Under the pieces are notes generated by a model. It ran no database searches. It was not told the origin of the DNA and saw nothing but the letters and a program-made list of their open reading frames with translations. Of a DNA stretch of 6,477 nt, positions 6,062-6,477 are shown one piece after another; the stretch's first letter is position 1, and each line of letters opens with the position of its first letter. The position numbers were made by a program, and so were the translations under genes. Source of the stretch: a bacterium (GTDB lineage Bacteria; Zhuqueibacterota; Zhuqueibacteria; Thermofontimicrobiales; Thermofontimicrobiaceae); NCBI GenBank assembly GCA_025453735.1, contig JALOPY010000148.1, forward strand, positions 1 through 6,477, written 5' to 3'.

Positions 6062-6477
6062 ATGAATTCTACGTCCAAGCGAATATTAATTGTTGATGAT
6101 GAAGAGGATTTGACGTGGAGCATTTCGAGGAGCTTGAGAAAGGAGAATGATAACTATGATGTTCTCTGTGTCAATTCAGGTGAAGCAGCAATAGACGTCC
6201 TGACACGACTTTCTTTGGATCTTGTTATTTCAGACATTCAGATGCCGGGAACCAATGGTTTGATGTTATTAGAATTTGCCTATAAGATCCAACCTGACAT
6301 CAAAGTGATAATTATGAGCACATGGGAAGAACAGTATATAGAGGAGATGATTAGCAAACGTTCTGGAATATTTTATTTAGAGAAACCATTTGATATTAAT
6401 CGCATGAAGTGGACAATCCATCGTGCGTTCTATCCATCTCATAATAAATACATGGGACGTCTCATCAATATGAATCT
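6062..6477 (+). CDS. Response regulator receiver protein, N-terminal part, 3' end outside window
   Basis: The frame is open from the ATG at 6062 to the window end, giving 138 full codons (MNSTSKRILIVDDEEDLTW...). Residues 5-123 are a receiver domain: D12/D13, phosphoacceptor D58 (LVISDIQMPG), S86 in place of the usual Thr (VIIMST), and K108 in LEKPF. All phosphorylation residues are present, the serine being a common substitution. The chain continues past the receiver (HNKYMGRLINMN), so an output domain probably follows. The pattern faintly resembles the start of a DUF4388/PATAN-type domain, but only a few residues are visible and this is a guess. AGGGGA supports the start. The sigma-54 promoter at 5982 should drive it, making it a probable target of the NtrC-type regulator upstream. 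No kinase domain is seen before the end, so its phosphodonor is unknown; the two kinases in this window are candidates. Confidence 0.9.
   Translation, partial: MNSTSKRILIVDDEEDLTWSISRSLRKENDNYDVLCVNSGEAAIDVLTRLSLDLVISDIQMPGTNGLMLLEFAYKIQPDIKVIIMSTWEEQYIEEMISKRSGIFYLEKPFDINRMKWTIHRAFYPSHNKYMGRLINMN

Overview
The window holds five bacterial signal-transduction genes, all on the + strand and nearly back to back. They are: the 3' end of a diguanylate cyclase (1-390); a membrane-anchored HAMP-PAS histidine kinase (418-1926); a soluble receiver-PAS-PAS histidine kinase (2161-4194); a sigma-54-dependent NtrC-type response regulator (4201-5577); and the 5' part of a further receiver-domain protein (6062 to the window end). 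No transposon, CRISPR array, tRNA, rRNA or convincing intrinsic terminator was seen. The minus strand shows only shadow frames.

The organism is a bacterium, probably diderm. The moderately low GC content, the relaxed codon use, the dense sigma-54/NtrC and c-di-GMP signalling, and good Shine-Dalgarno sites would fit an FCB-type lineage (Calditrichota or KSB1-like) or a deltaproteobacterial relative. This placement is a low-confidence impression, because no phylogenetic marker is present.

Layout. The GGDEF gene and the HAMP kinase are 27 bp apart and look co-transcribed. A 234-bp gap with small inverted repeats but no clear promoter follows. The second kinase and the NtrC-type regulator are 6 bp apart, and the regulator's Shine-Dalgarno lies inside the kinase's last codons. 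This is a typical NtrB/NtrC- or AtoS/AtoC-like cognate pair. The 484-bp intergenic region 5578-6061 is AT-rich and is the most informative non-coding stretch. It holds a near-consensus sigma-54 promoter (GG at 5983-5984, GC at 5995-5996, exactly 10 bp between) and several inverted repeats upstream. One of these, an 18-bp dyad at 5888-5905, lies about 110 bp upstream of the predicted start, where activator sites usually sit.

Working model (inference): a signal reaches the second kinase through its PAS domains and perhaps through phosphorylation of its N-terminal receiver, possibly by the partnerless HAMP kinase upstream. The kinase phosphorylates the NtrC-type activator, which binds the upstream dyad(s) and drives sigma-54 transcription of the receiver gene at 6062. 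The window therefore probably shows sensor, relay, activator, promoter and target in one stretch. The protein families are ordinary. The points most worth checking are the promoter architecture, the GAFTDA variant in the activator and the inverted (receiver-first) hybrid kinase.
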